64,000 nucleotides of DNA from VBAS01 sp964581455 (GTDB lineage Bacteria; Bacteroidota; Bacteroidia; Chitinophagales; Chitinophagaceae): NCBI GenBank assembly GCA_964581455.1, contig CAZOOT010000002.1, positions 1 through 64,000 of the forward strand, in the 5' to 3' direction. Positions 25,323 through 33,928 of the stretch are shown piece after piece. A program made the translations under genes and the position numbers. Every line of letters starts with the position of its first letter. Position 1 is the first letter of the stretch. The notes beneath the pieces are model-generated. The model made no database searches, was not told where the DNA came from, and saw only the letters and a list, made by a program, of their open reading frames with translations.

Positions 25323-26465
25323 TTAATGAATTAAAACCCGTTTTCCAGTTTGCATAGATTCGTATATAGCCTGGATGATCTTTACATCTCTTTTGCCCAT
25401 TTCACCCGGAACAGGAGTTGGTCTTTTATCTTTTATGGCCATTGCAAAATCATCCATCTGTTTTGCCTGCTGATTTACTCTTGGAAAATCCATGGCTCCG
25501 GCTGGTGTATTTCCCCGTTGACCGGAATAATTATAAGCTGATGTTAATTCAAAAATTCCTTTCTCCGCTTCTGCTTTGAGGAAATTCATACTGTCTCCAT
25601 AACTTGATCTGCCCTCACAGATTATCCCATTCGGCATTTCCATTTGCCAGGTTAATGATTGTTCTACTTCTTTAAATTTTTCTTTATCCGTCTTCAGGCC
25701 TTCCTGTGCAGTGATGGCAACAGGATTCATACCGGTAGTATAACAAATACCCTGCACACAATAAATACCCAGGTCCTGAAGCGGGCCTCCGCCAGAGAGA
25801 GTTTTCTTTAAACGCCATTGTGTGGGGTCACCGATGGTGAAACCAAATCCTCCGCTTACCTTTTTTATTTTTCCATAAATTTCTTTTTGACCCAACCTGG
25901 CCATTTCCAAATTATAAGGCTCAAAATGTAAACGATAACCAATCGATAGCATTTTACCTGCAGCATTACAAGCTTTGATCATTTTATCACAATCTTCAGC
26001 CGTAAGTGCCATGGGCTTTTCGCAGATCACATGTTTGCCGGCTTTGGCTGCACGGATAGTATATTCAGCATGCATGGAATTGGGGAGCACTATATATATT
26101 ATATCAATATCGGGGTTGTCAATTATTTTATCATAGGTTTCATAGTTGTATACATTCTTATCGGGAATATTATATTTTTCTTTCCAGCCAGGAATTTTGG
26201 ACGGAGTGCCGGTAACAATACCAGCTAAATAACAATGTTCGGTTTGCTGTAATGCAGGTGCCAGCTGTCCACCCGAATAATTACCCAATCCTACCAATGC
26301 AATTCCCAATTTTCCTGCAGTTTTATTTTTGTTTGTCATGGTTTCCGGGTTTGATTTTTTATCATCGCTGCATTTACTGGTTGCTGAAATAATGGGAATG
26401 CTTAAACCGGCAAGTCCAAGGTTGTATAAAAAATTTCTCCTGGATTGATAATTTTTCTTTTCCAT
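25323..26465 (-). CDS. Tat-exported GFOR-like Gfo/Idh/MocA oxidoreductase 2
   Basis: A 380-residue paralogue of 22741-23865 and an even closer match to glucose-fructose oxidoreductase style: GLGNYSGGQ (59-67), YIVLPNSMHAEYTIRAAKAG (124-143), CEKPMA (Lys150), QWRLKKTLSGGG, DLGIYCVQG (Asp231, Tyr235) and C-terminal PGE-x-GKRDVKIIQAIYES. The leader carries QSRRNFLYN, a Tat signal. It should oxidise an aldose or aldose-like end group outside the cytoplasm with enzyme-held NADP. It is the last gene of the minus-strand xylan locus and converges on the sugar-acid operon, with 19 bases between stops. It therefore links the two loci functionally. Confidence 0.87.
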   Translation of the reverse strand: MEKKNYQSRRNFLYNLGLAGLSIPIISATSKCSDDKKSNPETMTNKNKTAGKLGIALVGLGNYSGGQLAPALQQTEHCYLAGIVTGTPSKIPGWKEKYNIPDKNVYNYETYDKIIDNPDIDIIYIVLPNSMHAEYTIRAAKAGKHVICEKPMALTAEDCDKMIKACNAAGKMLSIGYRLHFEPYNLEMARLGQKEIYGKIKKVSGGFGFTIGDPTQWRLKKTLSGGGPLQDLGIYCVQGICYTTGMNPVAITAQEGLKTDKEKFKEVEQSLTWQMEMPNGIICEGRSSYGDSMNFLKAEAEKGIFELTSAYNYSGQRGNTPAGAMDFPRVNQQAKQMDDFAMAIKDKRPTPVPGEMGKRDVKIIQAIYESMQTGKRVLIH

Positions 26466-26521
26466 GGTAAATATTTTTTTGAATGAAATATAAGTGGACG
26501 TCTACAAACAATTAAATTATA

Positions 26522-27307
26522 TCATTTTTTGTTATGCTGCCGGATATATTCAGCTACCTCCAGCATCGGCGCTATCCAGATTTCTTTTTCATTTTGTTTT
26601 AAATATTTCAGAAAATTTCTGTGCTCAGACAATTCTACATTCAATGCATTGCCTCCGCCTACACCATGAAATAAAATAACCAGTAATGAATTTGATTCCA
26701 CCGCTTTTTTTACCCATTCAATCATTTGACCTGCTGTTTCACCATTTACCATATAACAATCCACATTGTACAGATCAATTTCATTTATTTTATGCATCTG
26801 GTTTCTTACCGCTCTTGCCGCTACAAAATCATTTTTCATGGCATGGATAAAAGATGAATCACCAATCTTCATATCACCGCATGTAAAAGCAAATGTCCTT
26901 TTTGTTTTGCCATCTAATGACCGTAAAAACAAATTGGTCATTCTGGTTTCATCCACCATTCTTTGCACGGTATATTTTGTCAGGTCATATTCAGGCTTTA
27001 CCCATCCTCTTCCGGGGCCGCCATTACAGGGATGATATAAAGTATGATTACCCAACTCATGACCGGTCACTGCCAGTTTTTTCCAGTCATTCAGCCGGGT
27101 TTGCATTGAAGTAGAGAAACCTGTAAGATAAAATGTGGCTTTCAACCCTAATGAATCCAAAACAGGAATCGCATTATCCAGGTGCTGGTTAATAGCATCG
27201 TCATAAGTAATCACCACAGCCGATTTTTTCCCATTCCAGGGTTGGGTTGATTGAGAATATCCCCAAACCGAAATAAAAATTGTAAAAAGCAATATTATTT
27301 TTTTCAT
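26522..27307 (-). CDS. Polysaccharide deacetylase family (CE4-like), secreted
   Basis: A 261-residue NodB/CE4-fold protein with a signal peptide (about 1-18). Motif 1, VITYDDAINQHL, shows the catalytic-base and metal Asp pair. Motif 2, GHELGNHTLYHP, gives the H-x-x-x-H metal ligands. The ending ILFHGVGG supplies the late catalytic His. It removes N- or O-acetyl groups, here plausibly from acetylated xylan. I chose the ATG at 27307, which begins a clean signal peptide; an upstream frame begins with TTG inside the preceding gene. It lies six bases after the GH43 stop and is surely co-transcribed with it. Confidence 0.84.
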   Translation of the reverse strand: MKKIILLFTIFISVWGYSQSTQPWNGKKSAVVITYDDAINQHLDNAIPVLDSLGLKATFYLTGFSTSMQTRLNDWKKLAVTGHELGNHTLYHPCNGGPGRGWVKPEYDLTKYTVQRMVDETRMTNLFLRSLDGKTKRTFAFTCGDMKIGDSSFIHAMKNDFVAARAVRNQMHKINEIDLYNVDCYMVNGETAGQMIEWVKKAVESNSLLVILFHGVGGGNALNVELSEHRNFLKYLKQNEKEIWIAPMLEVAEYIRQHNKK

Positions 27308-27312
27308 ATCCA

Positions 27313-28881
27313 TTAATTTTTTATTCTGAACCAATCAAAATCTGCAAAGCCTCCGGCTTCTTTTGTGGCGTAATTAAACAAACCAAAACGATAACCCATA
27401 AAATGAGGTAGCGTATAGGTCATGTTCAGGGTTGTACCAATGGGTAACCACGAATTGCCATCCAGGCTGTAAAAGAAATTAGCCTCGTCTTTTTTATCAG
27501 TAAAATTACATTCAGCTTTCAGGAATATATTATTCTGAGTCATCGGAACGGATTGAACAGTTTGTGGTTTTCCGGTTCCGGCATTGATCATGACAACAGC
27601 CTTGTTGTTGCCATTTATTTTTACCCCGACAATACCGTAATTTTTTTGCAAAAGACAAAGCCCGGCAAAATCCCCATCTTTCATATTGGCCATATCAATT
27701 GATGTACTGCCGCTGCAAACAGGACCAATGGTTCGTTGAGTCAATGTATTTCTTGCCAGTAAAAATGAAGTATCCACTCTTCCGGTTGTGAGACGAAGGA
27801 ACCCTTTTCTTTTTGTAACTGACCATAAATTGTTATCGGGGTTATGATTCCATTGCCATTGCAAAGGCAAGGCAGCATCTTTTTTCTTTCGGGTAAATTC
27901 ATCTGATTGTACAACACCCGGTATCAGACTTTTGTTTGCAGGGAGATTGAGTGTTGCAGAAATTTTTCCATTCTCTCCAAACACTGGCCAGCCATCTTCC
28001 CATTTTACCGGAACCAAATAGGGAATACGGCCTACAGAACCGAAATCACGGAAAAGATATGAATACCAGGTGCCGTCCGGTTGATCAATCAATCCTCCCT
28101 GTGCCACTCCAAGATCCTGTAATCCGATTCTCCCTTCATAAGGACCAGTGATTTTATCGGCCCGGTGAATGACAACAGTACGCATACCACCTGCCGGCCA
28201 TGTAATATTGAAAAGATAATATTTACCATCTATTTTAAACAGTTGAGAACCTTCCCCCAGATTACTGTTAGCAATGCTTTCAGTTGGCTTTGTGGAATTT
28301 TCAACAACCACCTGGTTTATTCCGCCAGATTTGATGCCGGATAAATTTGCATTCAATTCCACCAGTGTAAGTTTTCTGTTTCCATAAAGCATATATACCT
28401 TTCCATCATCATCGAAAAAAAGAGAATGGTCGTGCAGGCTTGGCTGGAATGAACTTGCTTTCCATGGACCTTTCTCAATATCTTTTGTAGTATAGATATG
28501 AGTTCTGCCAGTGGTTTGTGCAAACGTAGTTACATAAAATGTTCCTTTGTGAAAGCGAATGGAGCTTGCCCAAGATCCTTTTCCGTAGGTGCTTTTTCCA
28601 TTGGTAAGATTTAACTCATACATATCAGCGAGAGTATCATAACAATAACTTACCAGTTGCCAGTTCACCAGATCTTTTGATTTCATGATTGGTAGGCCGG
28701 GGCTCATGTGCATGGTAGTGCTGCTCATGTAATACGTGTTGCCAACACGGATCATGGACATATCCGGAACATCAGCAAAAATGATGGGGTTATTTGCCTG
28801 GGCAAATATTTTATTATATATAACCAGGCTTGCTATTATGCAAAGTTTCAGAAACAATCTATTTATTACAGGAATCAGCAT
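27313..28881 (-). CDS. GH43-family beta-xylosidase/arabinofuranosidase with C-terminal lectin-like domain
   Basis: A 522-residue secreted glycosidase (signal peptide about 1-27, cut near IFAQA). The five-bladed GH43 propeller spans about residues 30-320: catalytic-base Asp in FADVPDMSMI, pKa-modulating Asp in LHDHSLFFDDDG, and catalytic-acid Glu in LGEGSQLF. The C-terminal 190 residues read as a DUF1349-like concanavalin-type module (SLDGNSWLPIG). This two-domain plan is that of GH43_12-type xylosidases and arabinofuranosidases. The start is the ATG at 28881; one codon earlier is TTG. It follows GH95 with 27 bases between them and belongs to the xylan locus. Confidence 0.88.
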   Translation of the reverse strand: MLIPVINRLFLKLCIIASLVIYNKIFAQANNPIIFADVPDMSMIRVGNTYYMSSTTMHMSPGLPIMKSKDLVNWQLVSYCYDTLADMYELNLTNGKSTYGKGSWASSIRFHKGTFYVTTFAQTTGRTHIYTTKDIEKGPWKASSFQPSLHDHSLFFDDDGKVYMLYGNRKLTLVELNANLSGIKSGGINQVVVENSTKPTESIANSNLGEGSQLFKIDGKYYLFNITWPAGGMRTVVIHRADKITGPYEGRIGLQDLGVAQGGLIDQPDGTWYSYLFRDFGSVGRIPYLVPVKWEDGWPVFGENGKISATLNLPANKSLIPGVVQSDEFTRKKKDAALPLQWQWNHNPDNNLWSVTKRKGFLRLTTGRVDTSFLLARNTLTQRTIGPVCSGSTSIDMANMKDGDFAGLCLLQKNYGIVGVKINGNNKAVVMINAGTGKPQTVQSVPMTQNNIFLKAECNFTDKKDEANFFYSLDGNSWLPIGTTLNMTYTLPHFMGYRFGLFNYATKEAGGFADFDWFRIKN

Positions 28882-28908
28882 CAATAGTTCGATATTTTTT
28901 TTAATAAA

Positions 28909-31368
28909 TTATAAAGCGGTTAAAACATAATTTTTTCCTGCCTCTGTTTGCAGATCATACAAATACGTTTCTTTTAAAATCGGTTTTGGCAATATCGCTT
29001 TTGCAGATATTACCGGTGGCAGAATATCCTCTACCCAATAAAACGGATTTGGATTTTGCCCTGCGGCTTTTTTCATCAAACCAGAATTTGTTTTCAGCTG
29101 ATTGGGCAACCGAAGCCGGAGATTTCCTCCCAACGCTGACTTAATAACAAGTTTTATCAATTGGTTATTCTTCCATTCCATTTCCACAATTTCAAAACCA
29201 CCTCTTGCTCTTAATCCGGTGATTTTGCCTGTTTGCCAGGCATCAGGTAATGCCGGCAACAAATCAATGGAACCATCACTGCATTGCATCAGCATTTCTG
29301 TAATGCCGGAGGTGCAACCAAAGTTGCCATCAATCTGAAATGGCGGATGTGCATCAAAAAGATTGTTATATGTACCACCACCACCTTCAATGGTTCCTGC
29401 AGGTGTCAATTGATTTTGAATTAATTTATAAGCATGATTACCGTCAAGTATTCTTGCCCACCAATTTACTTTCCATCCCATGCTCCACCCGGTGGAAATA
29501 TCTCCCCGGTGAACCAAAGTTGTTTTTGCTGCATTAAACAGTTCCGGGGTTCTGTACAGTGAAATTTGATTGGAAGGAAATAATCCATAGAGATGAGAGA
29601 TATGCCGGTGATGATCGTTTGGATCATCCACATCATCCAACCATTCTTGCAACTGTCCATATTGCCCGATATGCATGGGCGGAAGTTTCTTGCGCATTTG
29701 TTTCAATGTATCTGCAAAAGCCCGGTCTTTTTTTAATATCTCTGCTGCACGGATTACAGAACTGAACAGATCAAATACTATTTGATTGGTCATGGTGGTT
29801 CCTGCATCCAGCGAAGAACCCTGGTGTGCTTTGGGTGCATTTTCCGGCGACATATCCGGATTGACAACCAGCCATGGAAACCGGGGATGTTCAATAAGAA
29901 AATCAACAAAGAACATAGCAGCTTCTTTTAAAGCTGGATATGCTTTGGATAAAAAATTTTTGTCACCATTGTATAAATAATGTTCCCAAAGATGCTGGCT
30001 CAGCCAGGCGCCGCCGGCATTCCATGCACCCCAAAATGCTCCGTCTACTGCGCCGGTTACTCTCCAGATATCTGTATTGTGATGAGCCATCCATCCCCTG
30101 GCGCCATACATTAGTTTTGCTGTTTGCTTACCGGTAATGGATAAATCATTGACCATTTGTAAAAGAGGTTCATGCAGTTCGGCAAGATTAGTTTTTTCGG
30201 CAGGCCAGTAATTCATTTCTGTATTAATGTTGATGGTGTATTTACTGTCCCAGGGTGGCTTCATTTTATTATTCCAGATTCCCTGTAAATTGGCGGGTTG
30301 TCCGCCTGGCTGTGAAGAGGAAATCAATAAATATCTTCCATATTGAAAATACAATGCGACAAATTGCGGGTCATTTGCTGAATTGAATTTTTTCAGTCTT
30401 TCATCTGTGGGAAGATTTACTGCATCAGTTACGCCAAGATCCAGCTGCACCCGGTCAAAATATTTTTTATATGATGCAACATGTGATTTTTCGATGGTTG
30501 AAAAGGATTTTACTGAGGCTTTGATGAGATAAGCAACTGTTCTATCATTTTCATTTCCGCTCAGGTCATGATAATTAGTAAAGTTGGTGGCAATGGAAAT
30601 ATAAATAGTAACAGCATCAGCATTCTTTACTATTACAGATGTATCTGTATTAGTCATGCTGCCGGCCTGAAGCCTGAATTTTGCAATGCCTTTAAATCTG
30701 ATTTTTCCAGGCACAGTTTCATGATCAATAGTGGTTCCTGAAACAGTCAGTTGTTTATCTGGTGAAACACCGATCGCCGATCTTGGTTGCGGGGTAGTGA
30801 AATAGGCATTAAAATTAACAGATGCTTTTTTATTTGCTGTTAAATGAATAACGATTACCCGATCAGGGAATGAAGCCAGTACCTGCCGGGTATAAGAAAC
30901 GCCGTCCACTTCATAAGTAGTTTTTGTAATGGCTTTTTCAATATCCAGTTCTCTGTAATAATTTAAATAATTATGATGGCCATTGAATTCGATATTTAAA
31001 TCGCCAACGGGCAGAAACATCTGCCCATGCGATGTCTTACTCAGTATAATCCTGTTGGCCAGTTGCTCAGCCTGTTTCTGTTTTCCTTCAAAGATGAGTT
31101 TACGGATTTCAACCAGCGAGTCCAAAGCCAGCGGATTGTCATTCCGGTTCGGACTTCCGCTCCATACAGTATGTTCGTTCAGCTGAATGATCTCTTTTTC
31201 CGGATTTCCATAAACCATGGCGCCTAATCTTCCGTTACCTATGGGTAAAGCATTTTCCCATACCTGACCCGATGGCTGATTATACCAAAGCTTAAGGGCT
31301 TGTTTGTTTTGTGACAAACCTGCGTCCGATAAAAACAACAACAAAATCAAAACAGGAAACTGTTTCAT
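28909..31368 (-). CDS. GH95 alpha-L-fucosidase/alpha-L-galactosidase
   Basis: An 819-residue secreted glycosidase (signal peptide about 1-19). Family features are the N-terminal GNGRLGAMVYGNPEKE...NEHTVWSGSP region, the catalytic-centre NINTEMNYWPAEKTNLAELH (about 378-397) with the substrate-activating Asn residues, and DGNFGCTSGITEML in the C-terminal (alpha/alpha)6 barrel. GH95 inverts alpha-1,2-L-fucosides, and several members act on alpha-L-galactose in complex cereal xylans. Since everything around it concerns glucuronoarabinoxylan, L-galactosidase activity is a real possibility. The sequence alone does not settle which sugar. Confidence 0.9.
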   Translation of the reverse strand: MKQFPVLILLLFLSDAGLSQNKQALKLWYNQPSGQVWENALPIGNGRLGAMVYGNPEKEIIQLNEHTVWSGSPNRNDNPLALDSLVEIRKLIFEGKQKQAEQLANRIILSKTSHGQMFLPVGDLNIEFNGHHNYLNYYRELDIEKAITKTTYEVDGVSYTRQVLASFPDRVIVIHLTANKKASVNFNAYFTTPQPRSAIGVSPDKQLTVSGTTIDHETVPGKIRFKGIAKFRLQAGSMTNTDTSVIVKNADAVTIYISIATNFTNYHDLSGNENDRTVAYLIKASVKSFSTIEKSHVASYKKYFDRVQLDLGVTDAVNLPTDERLKKFNSANDPQFVALYFQYGRYLLISSSQPGGQPANLQGIWNNKMKPPWDSKYTININTEMNYWPAEKTNLAELHEPLLQMVNDLSITGKQTAKLMYGARGWMAHHNTDIWRVTGAVDGAFWGAWNAGGAWLSQHLWEHYLYNGDKNFLSKAYPALKEAAMFFVDFLIEHPRFPWLVVNPDMSPENAPKAHQGSSLDAGTTMTNQIVFDLFSSVIRAAEILKKDRAFADTLKQMRKKLPPMHIGQYGQLQEWLDDVDDPNDHHRHISHLYGLFPSNQISLYRTPELFNAAKTTLVHRGDISTGWSMGWKVNWWARILDGNHAYKLIQNQLTPAGTIEGGGGTYNNLFDAHPPFQIDGNFGCTSGITEMLMQCSDGSIDLLPALPDAWQTGKITGLRARGGFEIVEMEWKNNQLIKLVIKSALGGNLRLRLPNQLKTNSGLMKKAAGQNPNPFYWVEDILPPVISAKAILPKPILKETYLYDLQTEAGKNYVLTAL

Positions 31369-31415
31369 TCAATTTATTTATTCATTAATCAGACACACCT
31401 ATATTTAGTATCGTC

Positions 31416-32279
31416 CTAATTTTTTAAGGATGACATATCCACCGGCTTAAACAAAAGCTGAGACATCATGTATAATCCATTCTTCCAGACTTTAAAATCA
31501 TGATTTCCCGGTTCGATAAAATATATATGCGGTATTTTTTTTTCCAACAGATAATCATGAGTCCTTTGACTGATTGACAGTAGCCGGTCCTTATCGCCAC
31601 AGGAAATCCAGAGTAATTTGAGTTTACTTTTTACTGCTTCCGGATCTGGAATCAGTTCCTCAGGAACTTTTGTATTCGGGGCAGAAGAAAATCCTCCCAC
31701 CCAGGCAAATTTGCTAAGATTGCCCAGACCAAAATTTAATGACTGACCTCCACCCATGGAAAGGCCGGCAATTGCCCGGTGCTCTCTGTCAGTTAAAACC
31801 GGAAAGTTTTTTTCTATAAATGGGATAAGGTCGTTGAGCAGATCTTTTTCAAATATTGCGAATGCCTGCACTTTTATACTGTCAAAAATATTTCCTATGG
31901 CACGGTCATCTTTCATAGCTCTGCCGTTGGGCATTACAACGATCATCGGTTCAATCATTTTTTCGGCATATAGATTATCCAGAATAATCTGAGGCTTGCC
32001 GCCATTCAACCATTCTTTTTCATCGCCACCAATTCCATGCAGCAGGTACAGTACGGGATATTTTTCTTTTTTTGAAAACCCGGGGGGTGTATAAACCAAC
32101 GCTTTTCTGTCTGTACCAACGGTCTTTGAAGAATAAACTATAGTATCGATTTTTCCATGAGTAATATTGGAACGTAATGAATCAAAGCCAGGTGCTGACT
32201 GTTTTGGAAAATTATTTTGTGCATCGGTTAAATAACAAAACAAAATAGCAATTACGATGAAAAAAATAATCCTATTCAT
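31416..32279 (-). CDS. Secreted CE1-like esterase (feruloyl/acetyl xylan esterase candidate)
   Basis: A 287-residue esterase-D/CE1-type alpha/beta-hydrolase with a signal peptide (about 1-21, ending TDAQ). The nucleophile elbow is GLSMGGG (Ser at about 171), the acid is CGDKDR and the base is GNHDFKVW near the C-terminus. VLYLLHGIGGDEKEW is the oxyanion region. This is the layout of feruloyl and acetyl-xylan esterases in xylan loci. The start at 32279 gives a standard signal peptide; an alternative ATG at 32312 would overlap the upstream gene by 20 bases and add polar residues before the leader. Confidence 0.86.
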   Translation of the reverse strand: MNRIIFFIVIAILFCYLTDAQNNFPKQSAPGFDSLRSNITHGKIDTIVYSSKTVGTDRKALVYTPPGFSKKEKYPVLYLLHGIGGDEKEWLNGGKPQIILDNLYAEKMIEPMIVVMPNGRAMKDDRAIGNIFDSIKVQAFAIFEKDLLNDLIPFIEKNFPVLTDREHRAIAGLSMGGGQSLNFGLGNLSKFAWVGGFSSAPNTKVPEELIPDPEAVKSKLKLLWISCGDKDRLLSISQRTHDYLLEKKIPHIYFIEPGNHDFKVWKNGLYMMSQLLFKPVDMSSLKN

Positions 32280-32292
32280 TTTTAAATAATTA

Positions 32293-33840
32293 TCAGTTTG
32301 ATTTTCTTTCATACATCAAAAACTTACTGGCCCAGGGAATAAAAAATTTAAAATTGGGAGCATCGGTATGTCCTCCATCATGCTGCCGCCAGGCTAAATT
32401 GCCATCCAGCATATCTGTAAGCATCGGTGGCATTTTTTCTTTCATATAATCATTGCTTATACCGAGATCTTTTGCGCTCAATAATTTATATACAGATCCG
32501 GCTGCAACAGTAGCCATCCAGCTTCCCTGCTGATCCAACCACCTGGCATCACCTTTTTCAGGAACACCATAACTGATAAATGCTAAACGTGGTGCACACA
32601 AAGCAATCAAATCATGCGAATCAACAGGCAGATCACAACCGGTTTTTTTACCAAAGGAAGATTCTTCGGTTCCATATTTTAAATAATTTCCCGCCATCCA
32701 ATGATATTCGCCAGAGCCGGTAAGACTCTCTACTGCTTCACCAAACACACGCCGATGTAATGAAGCGCCGCCTTTGCCAGAAGAACCTATCAGTCCAACA
32801 GCAAAACGTGGTTCAAATGCCAGTGTTACCAAGGCAGCTTTTCCATAACGGGATACTCCTTCGATGCCCACTTTTTTTGCATCTACCAGCGTATCTGTTT
32901 CTAAATAATCCAAACCACGGGCTGCACCCCATGCCCATGCCCTTAAACTTCCCCAATCATCCGGCTTGCGGGGCTGACCTTTATTCACCAAACCAATAAT
33001 TCCTCTTGTCAATCCTGCACCATTATCCGCTTGTATGCTGCTTGTTTCAATTTGTACATAACCCCAACCCGCTGCCAATAACCTTTCCTGAGGTGTCAAT
33101 TCTTCTTCAGGTTTTGGCGGAGCAAAAAAACTGGTCGCCGGTAGTCTTGTGATTGGTTGATAGGCAGGGTATTTATCAAAAATTATTTTTAATGACGGAT
33201 CATTTTTTATCATGAGTTCTTTAAATGACGCATTCAGTTTATCCATTTCATCCGGCGCCGGTTGTGCCGGTGCCGGAAAAGAAGGACGACCGCTGAACAT
33301 CATTAATACCGGTACGGCGCCTTTCACATTCGTAGGCACTACCAGCATCATATTGATATTAACATTGATCAGTGGGTAATCACTGTTATCAACTTGCCCG
33401 GTTATCATTTTAACAACTACCGGAATACGGTTTACAAATTCCCTGTCTGTAACCTTTACTGTCCAGGTTACTTTAGGAATTGATTTTGGTAAACGACCAT
33501 ACACTTCTCTTTCAAATTCCTCAACCAGTTCAGGACGGCGTTGTTTCCACCAACTATCAGCATCCGTTACTTTTTTATTATTCTTTGTGATAAGCAGATC
33601 GGGTAATTGAGGGCAGGGATTCGCCAATGATTCATCATAATTAGCATGATTAGGTGCTGACTCATTGCCGCTTGGGCCTGGCCTTAATTTTATTATACCC
33701 AAATGCTGTTTCATATTATCATGATCCTGTTGGTTGGTGAAAGTAACCGGCTTCTGATACTTGCTGCTGTCAATTGTTGTTTGTGCAATTGTATGCATAC
33801 TAAATACTATAGATACTATCAGGAAATATTTCAAATACAT
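32293..33840 (-). CDS. CE15-like glucuronoyl esterase
   Basis: A 515-residue secreted esterase (signal peptide about 1-20) with the CE15 signature GVSRYGKAAL, nucleophile Ser330 followed by Arg and the conserved Gly-Lys. The catalytic His is in DGGHTDAPN near residue 496, and LAFEPRF precedes the acid region. CE15 enzymes cut the ester between 4-O-methyl-glucuronic acid of xylan and lignin alcohols. A GH67 alpha-glucuronidase in the same locus (47975) would then remove the freed uronic acid. A long N-terminal segment rich in prolines (about 180-245) may form lid loops near the active site. Confidence 0.86.
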   Translation of the reverse strand: MYLKYFLIVSIVFSMHTIAQTTIDSSKYQKPVTFTNQQDHDNMKQHLGIIKLRPGPSGNESAPNHANYDESLANPCPQLPDLLITKNNKKVTDADSWWKQRRPELVEEFEREVYGRLPKSIPKVTWTVKVTDREFVNRIPVVVKMITGQVDNSDYPLINVNINMMLVVPTNVKGAVPVLMMFSGRPSFPAPAQPAPDEMDKLNASFKELMIKNDPSLKIIFDKYPAYQPITRLPATSFFAPPKPEEELTPQERLLAAGWGYVQIETSSIQADNGAGLTRGIIGLVNKGQPRKPDDWGSLRAWAWGAARGLDYLETDTLVDAKKVGIEGVSRYGKAALVTLAFEPRFAVGLIGSSGKGGASLHRRVFGEAVESLTGSGEYHWMAGNYLKYGTEESSFGKKTGCDLPVDSHDLIALCAPRLAFISYGVPEKGDARWLDQQGSWMATVAAGSVYKLLSAKDLGISNDYMKEKMPPMLTDMLDGNLAWRQHDGGHTDAPNFKFFIPWASKFLMYERKSN

Positions 33841-33928
33841 AAATTGACTTTAATTTTTTAATCTCACAGATTGCACCGATTTACACAGAATCCTTGTTTA
33901 AAATTGTAATATCTGTAAGTGTATATTT
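33841..33928. repeat. CACAGATT-type intergenic repeat, copy 2
   Basis: The 88-base gap upstream of CE15 holds CTCACAGATTGCACCGATTT and ACACAGAATCC (33863-33892), then AATATCTGTAAG. The words match the CACAGATT spacer at 7380-7430. It appears to be a degenerate dispersed repeat between genes of a probable single operon. Confidence 0.4.
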
